A stretch of 36,279 nucleotides of DNA from Phycisphaerales bacterium (GTDB taxonomy: Bacteria > Planctomycetota > Phycisphaerae > Phycisphaerales > UBA1924), in contig JALHNK010000006.1 of NCBI GenBank assembly GCA_022843565.1, positions 1 through 36,279 of the forward strand. Reading direction: 5' to 3'. Positions 1 through 7,414 of the stretch are shown in pieces (positions within the stretch are counted from its first letter, which is position 1; each line of letters begins with the position of its first letter). The position numbers were made by a program, and so were the translations under genes. The notes under the pieces are model-generated. The model made no database searches. It was not told the DNA's origin and saw nothing but the letters and a program-made list of their open reading frames with translations.

Positions 1-996
1 AGTCAGCGGCTTGGCGGGGCGGTTGAACGTGGTGTGAACTTCGACGCGCGGCATGGCGTCGGGCGCGTCGTTCAAAGCTTCGAGGCGGGCACGCAGGGCG
101 TTGCCGGTCTCGGGTGTGGGGTAGCGGACGTTGCCCCAGGCCAGTGCGCTGTCGCTGACGACGTTGGTGGGTTGGTCGCAATGCAGTGGTGAGATGTTGA
201 CGCAGACGCCAGCGCCAGCGTCGCTGAGGGCGTGGGCTTTGAGGACGCGATCGCAGAGGGCGCTGGTGGCGCTGCGGCCAGCGGCGAAGTCGCGGCCGAC
301 GTGGGCTTGACGGCCGTGGGCGTGGAGCAGGAACTGGCCGCTGCCGCCGCGAGAGATGGCCAGTTCGCCCTTGCTCATGGCGGGCTCGAGGGCGATGCCG
401 GCGCAGTAGCGGCCGCTGGCGGCTTCGGCGCGCAGGGCGCGATCGGAATGGAACGAGCCGGTTTCTTCGTCGCTGTTGAGCATGAAGGACCAGGACGCGG
501 GCACGCCGATTTCGGCGAGGGCTTCCAGCGCGTGCATGGCGATCACGAGGCCGCCTTTCATGTCAACGCAGCCGGGGCCGGTGGCGCGGGTGTTCGCTGC
601 GTCGGTGGTGAGGGCGATGAATGAGCCGCGGGGGTCGTGAACGGTGTCGAGATGGCCGGCGATGAGGACGGCGGCGTTCGAGGTTTCCTTCATCGAGTTC
701 GTTCGACGGCAGACGACGGTGGGGGGGGCGTCGTCGGTCGGCGTGACGTCTACAGCGCGGCCGGCCTGGATCGCGCGTGAGTCGAGCCAGGTCGGGCGCG
801 GATCACCGGGCAGGAGTTCAGAGGTTGCGCCGAGTGCGGCGCAGCGGGCGACGAGGCGCTCACGGGTTTCGTCAAGGCCCGCGCGATGGCCCATGCCCGT
901 GGGAATGTTGACGAAGGTGCGGAGGTCGTCGATGAGGGCGACGTGGCGCGCGGCGATGGCGGCGGCGAGGCGGGATTCGAGCGGGGTCAGTGCCAT
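1..996 (-). CDS. M20-family zinc metallopeptidase, 3' end outside the window
   Basis: Probable M20 metallopeptidase (glutamate carboxypeptidase / ArgE / DapE group), a cytoplasmic two-zinc amidohydrolase. The reading frame is open through base 1; 332 residues are present, so only a short C-terminal piece is missing compared with usual M20 lengths. Visible motifs are GHLDTVHD (residues 114-121, metal ligand H115 and D117), GPGCVDMKGG (140-149, bridging D145) and NSDEETGS (174-181, catalytic E177 and metal ligand E178), followed by the dimerisation-domain stretch GRQAHVGRDFAAGRSA. The ATG at 996 was chosen because the protein begins cleanly there and TATGCT lies 6 bases upstream; there is no Shine-Dalgarno sequence. 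A run of eight C residues sits in the coding strand near 721-728. The exact substrate cannot be told. Confidence 0.88.
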   Translation of the reverse strand, partial: MALTPLESRLAAAIAARHVALIDDLRTFVNIPTGMGHRAGLDETRERLVARCAALGATSELLPGDPRPTWLDSRAIQAGRAVDVTPTDDAPPTVVCRRTNSMKETSNAAVLIAGHLDTVHDPRGSFIALTTDAANTRATGPGCVDMKGGLVIAMHALEALAEIGVPASWSFMLNSDEETGSFHSDRALRAEAASGRYCAGIALEPAMSKGELAISRGGSGQFLLHAHGRQAHVGRDFAAGRSATSALCDRVLKAHALSDAGAGVCVNISPLHCDQPTNVVSDSALAWGNVRYPTPETGNALRARLEALNDAPDAMPRVEVHTTFNRPAKPLT

Positions 997-1002
997 GCGG
1001 TC

Positions 1003-1008
1003 AGCATA
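1003..1008 (-). promoter_or_regulatory. -10-like TATGCT, 6 nt before the M20 peptidase start
   Basis: TATGCT on the minus strand ends 6 bases before the ATG at 996. It fits the TANNNT-to-start spacing seen at ten other genes here and suggests a leaderless or near-leaderless transcript. No convincing -35 is visible. Confidence 0.45.
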
Positions 1009-1017
1009 GCGGAAGGC

Positions 1018-2295
1018 TCAAGGGCCGAGGAAGATGTCGGTGGCGCTGGAGGGGGTTTCGATGCCGCGGAGGGGCTCGGCGCGCCCGCCGCGTTTGAGCT
1101 GGGCGGAGCGGCGGAGCGCGTCCTCGATCGAGACGGGGAGCCAGATGTTGTCGCCCTCGAAGTCCGGGGAGTTCAGGAAGCGTGCGGAGCCGTCCGAGAG
1201 CAGGGCGGTCTGGCCGGAGCCGTTGTGGTTGGGCGAGTTCTCTGTGACGTCGATCCAGATCGCGCCGGCGCGGGCGCGAACGACGACGGCGGAGCGATCC
1301 GCGAGCAGCACCACGGGGCGCACGGCGTGGTAGACCGAGCCGGTGGCGACGCCGGGGCGACCGAAGAGGTTCAGGAAGCTGTACGAGACGTTCTCGAAGC
1401 GGTCCCAGTCGGACTTGGTGGCGTCGTCGCAGCTCATGACGGCGCTGGAGTTGCCGGAGCAGGCCATGGTTTGAAGCGGGGCGTAGTTGGCGCGACGGAG
1501 CGTGTAGAGATTGGCGGAGTTGGACTCGCTGACCTTGGAGCCGACGTTCCACCAGGGCAGGCCGCCGAGTGAGGCCGAGGCCATGGGAAGGCTCTCGCGA
1601 TGGTCGTTTGCGTAGAGCGAGAACGCGCTGGCGAGCGAGGCGGAGTTCGAGAGGCACGCGGCCCGCCGCGAGCTGTCGCGGGCCTGGGCCATGATCGGCC
1701 AGACCACGGCGGCGCCGATGAGCAGCACTGCGGCGACCGAGACGAGATCGGCCAGTCGCCAGGTGCGTGATCTCGAGGCGCCGTCGGCGGGTGGACGAAG
1801 GCTCAGGCGTGTGCGCTGAGCGTCGGACTCGCGCTCGATGAGCTTCATCGAGCGGGTGATCAGCGATTCGCGGCGTTCGGCGTCGGAGGCGCCGGTGGTC
1901 GCCGGGGCGATGTCGAGCAGTGAGAGGACGCGAAGCTGGGCTTCGGCGCGGGCTCGCATGCCGCTGGAGACCTGCGCGGGGTTCATGCCGGATTGAACGA
2001 GGGCTTCCAGCGCGTCTTCATCGGCGGGGCTGAGGCGGAGGGACTCGGGGTTGATGGAGAACGCGGCGATGCGGGACATGCCCTGGGCAATGCGTTGATC
2101 GGCGTTGAGGGCGTCGGTCGGGGAGGGAGCGTCCAGGCCGTCCATGAGGGCCAGCGCTTTGCCGGCGCGCTCGCGAAGGCGGGCCGGGACGCGACCGAGG
2201 TCAAACTCGGCGCTGACCAGCGCATCGACCGCCTCGGCGTCTTGAAAGCCGAGGGTCGGCTGGTCGCCAGAATGGGGTGGTTGGACATCCGTCAT
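1018..2295 (-). CDS. Membrane protein with duplicated N-terminal helical unit, one TM and DUF1559/pilin-like C-terminal domain; putative anti-sigma factor
   Basis: About 425 residues. The ATG at 2295 overlaps the sigma factor stop codon (ATGA), so the two are translationally coupled. An unmatched upstream ATG at 2328 lies inside the sigma gene and was not used. Residues 19-80 and 92-155 look like two copies of one helical unit (DAEAVDALVSAEF...RLRERAGKALALMDGLDA against DEDALEALVQSGM...GMRARAEAQLRVLSLLDI). A single membrane segment follows at about 181-203. Directly after it comes ARDSSRRAACLSNSASLASA, the mature start typical of planctomycete pilin-like DUF1559 proteins, and near the C-terminus H-x10-DG followed by SARFL. 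The coupling to an ECF sigma gene suggests a cytoplasmic anti-sigma region joined to an external sensing domain. There is no HxxxCxxC zinc motif of classical ZAS proteins. Function is inferred from context. Confidence 0.75.
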   Translation of the reverse strand: MTDVQPPHSGDQPTLGFQDAEAVDALVSAEFDLGRVPARLRERAGKALALMDGLDAPSPTDALNADQRIAQGMSRIAAFSINPESLRLSPADEDALEALVQSGMNPAQVSSGMRARAEAQLRVLSLLDIAPATTGASDAERRESLITRSMKLIERESDAQRTRLSLRPPADGASRSRTWRLADLVSVAAVLLIGAAVVWPIMAQARDSSRRAACLSNSASLASAFSLYANDHRESLPMASASLGGLPWWNVGSKVSESNSANLYTLRRANYAPLQTMACSGNSSAVMSCDDATKSDWDRFENVSYSFLNLFGRPGVATGSVYHAVRPVVLLADRSAVVVRARAGAIWIDVTENSPNHNGSGQTALLSDGSARFLNSPDFEGDNIWLPVSIEDALRRSAQLKRGGRAEPLRGIETPSSATDIFLGP

Positions 2296-2906
2296 CGGTC
2301 GATGTTCCCTTTGCTGACGACCTGCCACTTGCGAGCGAACGCGGCGACCGCGGCGTGCAGCCGGCTCTTGACCGTGCCCAAGGGAATGTCCAGGGCGTCG
2401 GCGATCTGGCTGTAGCTCATCTTCTGGAAGTACGCCATGAGGAGCACTTCGCGAAGGCCGAGCGGGAGATCTCCAACTGCCGCCTGAACCATGGATTCCC
2501 TCTCCGAGTCACCCACGGCCGCGTCCGGGCCGGGTGCATCGATGGACATGAGGTCCACAAACGTGGTGCCCTCACCACCGCCCCCGCCACTTCGGCCGCC
2601 GCCCACCCGGCCGTCCAGGTCCAGGGTGCGTCGCCGAGCGTTCCTACGCAGGAGGTCGCGTGCCTTGTTCGCGGCAATTGTAAAAAGCCATGGCTTGAAT
2701 CTTCGGGTGGCGTCGAACGTGTCCGCCGAGATGTGAATCTGGAGCATCGTTTCCTGGAAAACGTCCTCGGCGCGGGTCCGATCGCCGGTCATTCGGGTCA
2801 AAAACCGCATCAGGTCGTCGTGATGACGGCGCATGAGGGCTTCCAGGGCGCGAGAATCCCCCGCCCGATAAGCGGCCAGCAACTCGTTGTCGGATCGTTC
2901 TTCCAA
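2292..2906 (-). CDS. ECF-type RNA polymerase sigma factor
   Basis: Sigma-70 family factor of the ECF type, 204 residues. Region 2 is clear (ALMRRHHDDLMRFLTRM, AEDVFQETMLQIH, FKPWLFTIAANKARDLLRR). After a Gly-rich linker (VGGGRSGGGGGEG), region 4 follows with the helix-turn-helix MSYSQIADALDIPLGTVKSRLH. I chose the TTG at 2906 because it gives a normal ECF length, starts just before region 2 (EERSDNELLAAYRAG), and TACACT lies 7 bases upstream. The longer frame, opening with ATG at 3041, would add 45 residues that look like untranslated leader. The stop overlaps the ATG of the membrane protein downstream, so the pair is probably a sigma/anti-sigma unit. Its target promoters are not known. Confidence 0.85.
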   Translation of the reverse strand: MEERSDNELLAAYRAGDSRALEALMRRHHDDLMRFLTRMTGDRTRAEDVFQETMLQIHISADTFDATRRFKPWLFTIAANKARDLLRRNARRRTLDLDGRVGGGRSGGGGGEGTTFVDLMSIDAPGPDAAVGDSERESMVQAAVGDLPLGLREVLLMAYFQKMSYSQIADALDIPLGTVKSRLHAAVAAFARKWQVVSKGNIDR

Positions 2907-2913
2907 GGTGATG

Positions 2914-2919
2914 AGTGTA
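2914..2919 (-). promoter_or_regulatory. -10-like TACACT, 7 nt before the sigma factor TTG start
   Basis: TACACT on the minus strand ends 7 bases before the TTG at 2906. It supports the short start of the sigma gene. No good -35 at 16-19 bases. Confidence 0.45.
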
Positions 2920-3021
2920 TCGGTTCGTCGGTGTCTCGCTGCTGACAAGACGGACTCGGGGTATTGCTGGTTCGCCCAGAGATGCGAGGAGACTCGGAGA
3001 ATCGGTGGTGAGATCGAAGAA

Positions 3022-3053
3022 GGCATCGAGGCACGCGGCATCGAGGCATCGAG
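3022..3053. repeat. Three copies of GGCATCGAG in the sigma/hpnH divergent space
   Basis: GGCATCGAG occurs at 3022-3030, 3037-3045 and 3045-3053 in the divergent region 2907-3156. It could be an operator-like cluster or simple sequence drift. Apart from this and the two TANNNT sites I see no gene in the region. Confidence 0.4.
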
Positions 3054-3142
3054 TCTGGGCGGACGACCGGGCGCGAAGGTGGTGGGGTTCGATGCGGCGC
3101 GAGAAGAGTGTCGCGGCGGCGCTTCGCGACACCGGGCCCGCC

Positions 3143-3148
3143 TAAACT
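3143..3148 (+). promoter_or_regulatory. -10-like TAAACT, 8 nt before hpnH
   Basis: TAAACT ends 8 bases before the hpnH ATG at 3157. There is no Shine-Dalgarno sequence in the 8 bases between, so the transcript is probably leaderless or nearly so. Confidence 0.45.
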
Positions 3149-3156
3149 CGGGGCCT

Positions 3157-4296
3157 ATGGGCGTTCCGATTTCTCAGATGTGGACGGTGGCTTCGTACAT
3201 CGTCAAGCAAAAACTCCGTGGCAACAAGCACTACCCGCTGGTGCTGATGCTTGAGCCGCTGTTTCGCTGCAACCTGGCCTGCGCCGGGTGCGGCAAGATT
3301 CAGTATCCGGCGCACATCCTCAAGCGCGTGCTGACGCCGGAGCAGTGCTGGAAAGCGGCCGACGAGTGCGGGGCACCGATGGTGTCGATCCCGGGCGGTG
3401 AGCCGCTGTTGCACCCGCAGATCGTGGAGATTGTGGAGGGATTGGTTGCGCGCAAGAAGTACGTGTACTGCTGCACGAACGCGCTGCTGCTGAAAGAGAA
3501 ACTGGAGGCGGGGTGGTTCAAGCCCAGCAAGTACCTGACGTTCAGCGTGCACATGGACGGCAGCGAGGAGCACCATGACTTTGCGGTCTGCCGCGAGGGA
3601 ACGTTCAAGACCGCGGTGGAGGGCATTCGCCTCGCGGTGAAGATGGGCTTCCGAGTGACGACGAACACAACGCTGTTCGAGGGCGCAAATGCGGTGGCGG
3701 TGCGGGAGTTCTTTGACGAGATGATGGCGCTGGGCGTTGAGGGCATGATGGTGAGCCCCGGCTACGCGTACCCCAAGGCGCCGGATCAGAAGGGCTTCAT
3801 GCAGGAGCGCCAGAAGACACAGAGCTTCTTCAAGACGCTGATGAGCAACCGCAAGAAGAGCTGGAAGTTCAATCAGTCGCCGATGTTCATCGAGTTCCTG
3901 ATGGGCAAGCGCGAGTTTGAGTGCACGCCCTGGGGCATGCCGACGTACAACATCTTCGGCTGGCAGAAGCCGTGCTATCTGTTGCAGGACGGGTACGTGG
4001 ACACGTTCAAGGAACTGATCGACGCGACAGAGTGGGAGCGGTACGGGCGCGCCAGCGGCAACAAGGCCTGCCAGCAGTGCATGGTCCACTGCGGATATGA
4101 GACCAGCGCGAACGATTACACGTTCGGCTCGATCAAGGGCATGTTCGCGACGGTGAAGGCGCTGCTGAACACGACGTACGCGGACAAGGACGCCGAGAAG
4201 GCCCTGGCCGAGGAACGCACGAAGCCGCACGGGCCGGTGGTGCAGCTTGGGATCAGTGCGCCGAAGAAGGCGGAGGAGTTGGTGGGGGCGAAGTGA
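3157..4296 (+). CDS. hpnH: HpnH-type radical SAM protein, adenosyl-hopene transferase
   Basis: Radical SAM enzyme of hopanoid side-chain synthesis; the family adds the 5'-deoxyadenosyl group of SAM to diploptene to give adenosylhopane, the precursor of extended hopanoids. The protein has 379 residues from the ATG at 3157 (MGVPISQMW). The [4Fe-4S] motif is CNLACAGC (C38, C42, C45). IPGGEPLLHP gives the SAM-binding GGEP, and the barrel continues through TFSVHMDGSEEHHD. The C-terminal third has the Cys-rich region typical of HpnH (ECTPWG, KPCYLL, ACQQCMVHCGYE). The frame extends upstream to 2887, but the added residues look like untranslated DNA. No squalene-hopene cyclase or other hpn gene lies in the window, so the gene stands alone and the exact substrate is inferred from family. 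Confidence 0.9.
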   Translation: MGVPISQMWTVASYIVKQKLRGNKHYPLVLMLEPLFRCNLACAGCGKIQYPAHILKRVLTPEQCWKAADECGAPMVSIPGGEPLLHPQIVEIVEGLVARKKYVYCCTNALLLKEKLEAGWFKPSKYLTFSVHMDGSEEHHDFAVCREGTFKTAVEGIRLAVKMGFRVTTNTTLFEGANAVAVREFFDEMMALGVEGMMVSPGYAYPKAPDQKGFMQERQKTQSFFKTLMSNRKKSWKFNQSPMFIEFLMGKREFECTPWGMPTYNIFGWQKPCYLLQDGYVDTFKELIDATEWERYGRASGNKACQQCMVHCGYETSANDYTFGSIKGMFATVKALLNTTYADKDAEKALAEERTKPHGPVVQLGISAPKKAEELVGAK

Positions 4297-4310
4297 GGGG
4301 CGGAAGGCAG

Positions 4311-4340
4311 ATTTCAAATTTGAAAGTTCAAATTTGAAAT
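4311..4340. repeat. AT-rich perfect inverted repeat containing two TTCAAATTTGAA palindromes
   Basis: ATTTCAAATTTGAA (4311-4324), AG, then its exact reverse complement (4327-4340). Each arm contains the palindrome TTCAAATTTGAA. It lies 14 bases after hpnH and 24 before the next start, in DNA that is otherwise strongly GC-rich. No U-run follows, so it is a poor intrinsic terminator; a protein-binding site or short mobile repeat is possible. Confidence 0.85.
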
Positions 4341-4364
4341 TCAAGACGGTCGCTTGGAGGCAGA

Positions 4365-4736
4365 GTGCAGGCCAAGTCTCCACAACGGCGCTACTCCCTC
4401 CAATGGGCCGATTTCGATATCGAGCCGGTCGATGGCGTTGTCGATGGGCCGACGCTCGAAGACGTTCGCGCGATCACGCGGCACCTGGCGCAGGCAACCG
4501 AGGGCTTCGTGATTCTGTCGCTCGAAGACGAGCGATACATCCAGACCACGTTCTCCGAGCCCGGCGATGGCGAGGCGGGGTTTCAGCTCGAGCTGCGCGA
4601 CGGCAGCGCCGAGAGGCACTTTGAGCTTGACGAGGACTTCGTTGACATCGCGACCGTCGTCGAGACGTTTGAGGCGTATTTCGCTGATCCCGCCGGCGTT
4701 GCGGCCCGGCCCGGCTGGCGGCTCATGAAGTTGTGA
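4365..4736 (+). CDS. Small conserved-looking protein of unknown function
   Basis: 123 residues, acidic, no signal peptide or membrane segment. The GTG at 4365 is preceded by GGAGG at 4356-4360 with 4 bases spacing, a strong reason for this start. The predicted alternation of strands and helices (GFVILSLEDERYIQTTF, FQLELRDGSAERHFEL, DIATVVETFEAYFAD) suggests a small alpha/beta fold like those of immunity or regulatory proteins, but I do not recognise a family. It follows hpnH by 68 bases that hold the AT-rich inverted repeat, and converges with the HExxH gene 8 bases further on. Confidence 0.72.
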   Translation: MQAKSPQRRYSLQWADFDIEPVDGVVDGPTLEDVRAITRHLAQATEGFVILSLEDERYIQTTFSEPGDGEAGFQLELRDGSAERHFELDEDFVDIATVVETFEAYFADPAGVAARPGWRLMKL

Positions 4737-4744
4737 GAAGCGGT

Positions 4745-5569
4745 TCAGGCACGCGCCGGGGGCGGTGGTGCGATCGGCGGCACGGGCGACGCCGAGGAAT
4801 GCGTCATGCGGATGGTGCCAGCGCGTGCGATCAAAGCTCGCCGCGGCTGCTCGCGATCGGTGGCGCGGATCTTCGCCGGTCGCTCGGTGAACGGCGCGAG
4901 TTCGACGGGCAACATCTTCAGCCCGCGCCGGCGTGCCTTTGAGACTGCGTACCAGAGCGAGAGGTGCATTCGGTAGCGGACGCTCTCGGTGATGTTCAGG
5001 CCCTGGGCCTCCATCGCGTCCAGCGACCAGCGCCACGCGTGGTATTCCTCGAGACAGCGCGGCTTGTAGCGGTTGAAGCCGATGGCGTGGTGGCCGACCT
5101 CGTGCAGGAAGATCGCCATCGACATCGGGCCCTTGGGCTTGGGTGATTCGAGCAACCGCGAGATTGTGCCGTCGCGATACTCGACGTACCACGCGACGCC
5201 GGACATCGCGGTGCGCCAGCGGCGGACGCGGATCTTGTGGGTCGTGAGCATGTGCTGCACGACGCGGTCGTACGTCTCTTGAGCGGACTCGGCGCGCGAT
5301 GGTGCAGCGGCCGATGACGCCTGGGCGGCGGGGGCGGCGGGCTTCTGGATCGCGACGCTCGGGCGACGGCGTGGGGTTGCTGTCTTCGCGGGTGAAGCGA
5401 CCGGCACCGGCGCGGTTGGTTGTGATTGCGTGTTGGCGAGCAGCTTCGGTTGCTGCGGGGCCGGAACCACGGGCGCGACTTGAACGGGCGCCGCGACCTT
5501 CGCCGGGCGGCTGAGCCCCGGCAAGATCCGTCGCGCGGCGGGTTCGATCAGGTCCCAAAGCGTCAGCAC
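4745..5569 (-). CDS. Putative zinc metallopeptidase-like protein with HEVGHH motif
   Basis: 274 residues. The first ~95 are low-complexity Ala/Pro/Gln-rich sequence without a clear signal peptide. The rest is a compact domain with HEVGHH (156-161) followed by CLEEYHAWRWSLDAM, an arrangement like the ImmA/IrrE-type HExxH...E-x-x-AW zincin fold. H156, H160 and a Glu near 174-175 are the likely metal ligands, with E157 catalytic. The C-terminus is again Pro-rich. The start MLTLWDLIEP at 5569 is the only early ATG. The gene lies upstream of no obvious partner; fmt and def are on the same strand behind it, but a 45-base gap separates them. I cannot name its substrate. Confidence 0.72.
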   Translation of the reverse strand: MLTLWDLIEPAARRILPGLSRPAKVAAPVQVAPVVPAPQQPKLLANTQSQPTAPVPVASPAKTATPRRRPSVAIQKPAAPAAQASSAAAPSRAESAQETYDRVVQHMLTTHKIRVRRWRTAMSGVAWYVEYRDGTISRLLESPKPKGPMSMAIFLHEVGHHAIGFNRYKPRCLEEYHAWRWSLDAMEAQGLNITESVRYRMHLSLWYAVSKARRRGLKMLPVELAPFTERPAKIRATDREQPRRALIARAGTIRMTHSSASPVPPIAPPPPARA

Positions 5570-5614
5570 AGAGCCTCCTTGCTCAGCGAACTGTACCAGC
5601 GCATGAGCCGCGTG

Positions 5615-6646
5615 TCATGGCGTTTGCGTCGTGGCTGGGGCAGGTCGGCCGCCGATGAGGCGGAAGAGGTCGTCGTCGGTCGGGAAGCCGGCAATCTTGG
5701 CACCGTTTGCGAACTCGGCCCATTTCATCGCGCGTTTGCCGGGGGCTTGCACATCGCACAGGCGCAGGACACTGCCCTCGGCGCACGCGATGAGGCCGGT
5801 CGCTCCGGCGAGGATCTGGCCCGCCGGGCGCGGGGTATGGCGGTGGGCCTCGACCTGCTCCATCGCGCTGGCGGGAATGTCGTCGAGCATCGTCGTCGAG
5901 CGGAGGAGTTTGAGGGGCTCGCCGCGAAACGTGACGCTGACGCCGGGCCATGGGCTAAGGCCGTTGATGCGGCGACGGCAGGCTTCGGCGGTGTCGGTGA
6001 AATCCACCCACGAGTCGGCCTTCGAGAGTTTCCGAGCGCGCGTGACAAGCGCCTCGTCCTGAACGATCGCGACATCGGCGTTTGCGCCATGCTGTTGCAG
6101 CACGGCATCGACGAGAGCCGGGCCATCTGCGCTGAGGAGGTCGTGGAGATCGCCGCTGGTGATGTGGGGCTCCAGCACGCGTTTGCTCTGGCCCAACACG
6201 AGCCCGGCGTCCATGCGCTGCGCGATGGTGATCACGCTATTGCCGGTATCGGCGTCGCCGGCGAGGACCGCGGCCTGCACCGGCCCGGCGCCGCGCCAGC
6301 GGGGCAACAGCGAGGCGTGCAGGTTGATCGCCCAGAGCCCATCGAGAAGCTCGGGCGACAGCTTCTGGCCAAAGGCGATGATCACCCAGGCGTCGACGCG
6401 GCCGGGGCCGACGAGGGCTCGGATGCTCTCGATCTCGCTCGGCTCGTTGATGTTCGCGGGCTTGAAGACAGGAACATCCGGTGCGCTGATCGCAGCCCAC
6501 TGCGCGACATCGGTCGGCGTCAGTACCTTGCCGCGACCGGAGGGCTTGTCGGGCTGGGTGATGACAGCGACGAGTGTGTGGCGCTGGCGGAGCATGTCCA
6601 GCGTGGGGATGCCGAATGCACCGGCGCCGAGGAACGCGATTCGCAT
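5615..6646 (-). CDS. fmt: Methionyl-tRNA formyltransferase
   Basis: Formylates the amino group of initiator Met-tRNA using 10-formyl-tetrahydrofolate, a cytoplasmic step of translation initiation. 343 residues from ATG at 6646 (MRIAFLGAGAFGIPTL), close to the usual ~315 with a short C-terminal extension. The formyltransferase motif NLHASLLPRWRGAGPVQ (108-124, N108 and H110) and QRMDAGLV with catalytic D146 are present. The C-terminal OB-like domain includes INGLSPWPGV and AMKWAEFANG. A GTG four codons upstream touches the def stop (TGAGTG) and could be the start instead. It follows def directly, the common def-fmt pair. Confidence 0.95.
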   Translation of the reverse strand: MRIAFLGAGAFGIPTLDMLRQRHTLVAVITQPDKPSGRGKVLTPTDVAQWAAISAPDVPVFKPANINEPSEIESIRALVGPGRVDAWVIIAFGQKLSPELLDGLWAINLHASLLPRWRGAGPVQAAVLAGDADTGNSVITIAQRMDAGLVLGQSKRVLEPHITSGDLHDLLSADGPALVDAVLQQHGANADVAIVQDEALVTRARKLSKADSWVDFTDTAEACRRRINGLSPWPGVSVTFRGEPLKLLRSTTMLDDIPASAMEQVEAHRHTPRPAGQILAGATGLIACAEGSVLRLCDVQAPGKRAMKWAEFANGAKIAGFPTDDDLFRLIGGRPAPATTQTP

Positions 6647-6658
6647 CGGGCTTGGCAC

Positions 6659-7222
6659 TCAGGCGTTCCCTCGGCGCTCGAGCTCACGCACGAGTTGGCG
6701 ATTCTTGAGGCGTGACATCTGGGTCATGCGGTCGATGATGAGCACGCCGTCGAGGTGGTCCATCTCGTGCTGCCAGCAGCGGGCGAGCAGGCCGGTGGCG
6801 CGTCGGGTGAAGGGATTGCCGTGCGGGTCCAGCGCCGTGATGGTGACGGAGGTGGGGCGGATGACCTCGCCGCGGATCTTGGGGAGGCTGAGGCAACCCT
6901 CGTTGAAGGGCTCGCGTTCGGGGGAGAAGTCTGAGAGGACCGGGTTGATGTAGACCTCTGGCTGGAGCGTGGCCGAGGGCGGATCAGTATCGGCGAAGCG
7001 GCCGTCTTCTTCGTCTTCGTGGACATGGGCGACGAACATCCGCCAACTGAGGCCGATTTGCGGGGCGGCGAGCCCGATGCCCTCCAAGCGGTGCATGACC
7101 TCGATCATGCGCTGGGCGACGGCGCGGACATCGTCGTTGACGGCGGGGATGGCCGCGGCGCGTTCGCGCAGGACCGGCTCCGGGTAGGTCGTGATGTCCA
7201 GTTCGCTGACGTCGCGCATCAT
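6659..7222 (-). CDS. def: Peptide deformylase
   Basis: Removes the N-formyl group from nascent proteins; metalloenzyme. 187 residues. All three family motifs are intact: GIGLAAPQIG (48-57), EGCLSLP (108-114, metal ligand C110) and HEMDH (152-156, two His ligands and catalytic Glu). An acidic insert HEDEEDGRFADTD sits at 68-80. The start MMRD at 7222 is chosen over the ATG seven codons upstream because GGAG lies immediately before it and TAAACT ends 8 bases upstream. The second ATG at 7219 is an equally possible start, with better SD spacing. First gene of a def-fmt unit, with fmt 12 bases behind. Confidence 0.95.
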   Translation of the reverse strand: MMRDVSELDITTYPEPVLRERAAAIPAVNDDVRAVAQRMIEVMHRLEGIGLAAPQIGLSWRMFVAHVHEDEEDGRFADTDPPSATLQPEVYINPVLSDFSPEREPFNEGCLSLPKIRGEVIRPTSVTITALDPHGNPFTRRATGLLARCWQHEMDHLDGVLIIDRMTQMSRLKNRQLVRELERRGNA

Positions 7223-7230
7223 GCTCCGGG

Positions 7231-7236
7231 AGTTTA
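7231..7236 (-). promoter_or_regulatory. -10-like TAAACT, 8 nt before def
   Basis: TAAACT on the minus strand, the same hexamer and the same 8-base spacing as at hpnH. def is the one gene that shows both this hexamer and GGAG, which overlaps the spacer. Confidence 0.45.
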
Positions 7237-7256
7237 GGGGCATCGGGGCGGATCTG

Positions 7257-7286
7257 TTGGCCGGGGGCCCAGGGTTTTGCTAACAT
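7257..7286 (+). promoter_or_regulatory. Candidate promoter for the TPR gene with ~120 nt leader
   Basis: TTGGCC (7257-7262), 18 bases, TAACAT (7281-7286). A start near 7293 would give a leader of about 120 bases before the TTG at 7415. I see no riboswitch fold or small ORF in this leader. Confidence 0.35.
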
Positions 7287-7414
7287 GGGGCTTGGCGGGG
7301 CCGCGGTCGTGAAACGTCCGTCCCCGGGAGTGGGCGTCGCGGGTCGGGGGCTGATGGTGCGCGGCGAGTTGGGCCGCGTGTGTTCGGGAGCATTTCAAAG
7401 GCAAGGAGCGCCCG

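Noticed and set aside
2907-3041. Extended N-terminus of the sigma factor from ATG 3041
   Set aside because: The extra 45 residues have no sigma-like sequence, and the TACACT element would lie inside the gene.
5426-6715. Plus-strand frame opposite fmt
   Set aside because: fmt motifs are complete on the other strand; the plus frame has none.
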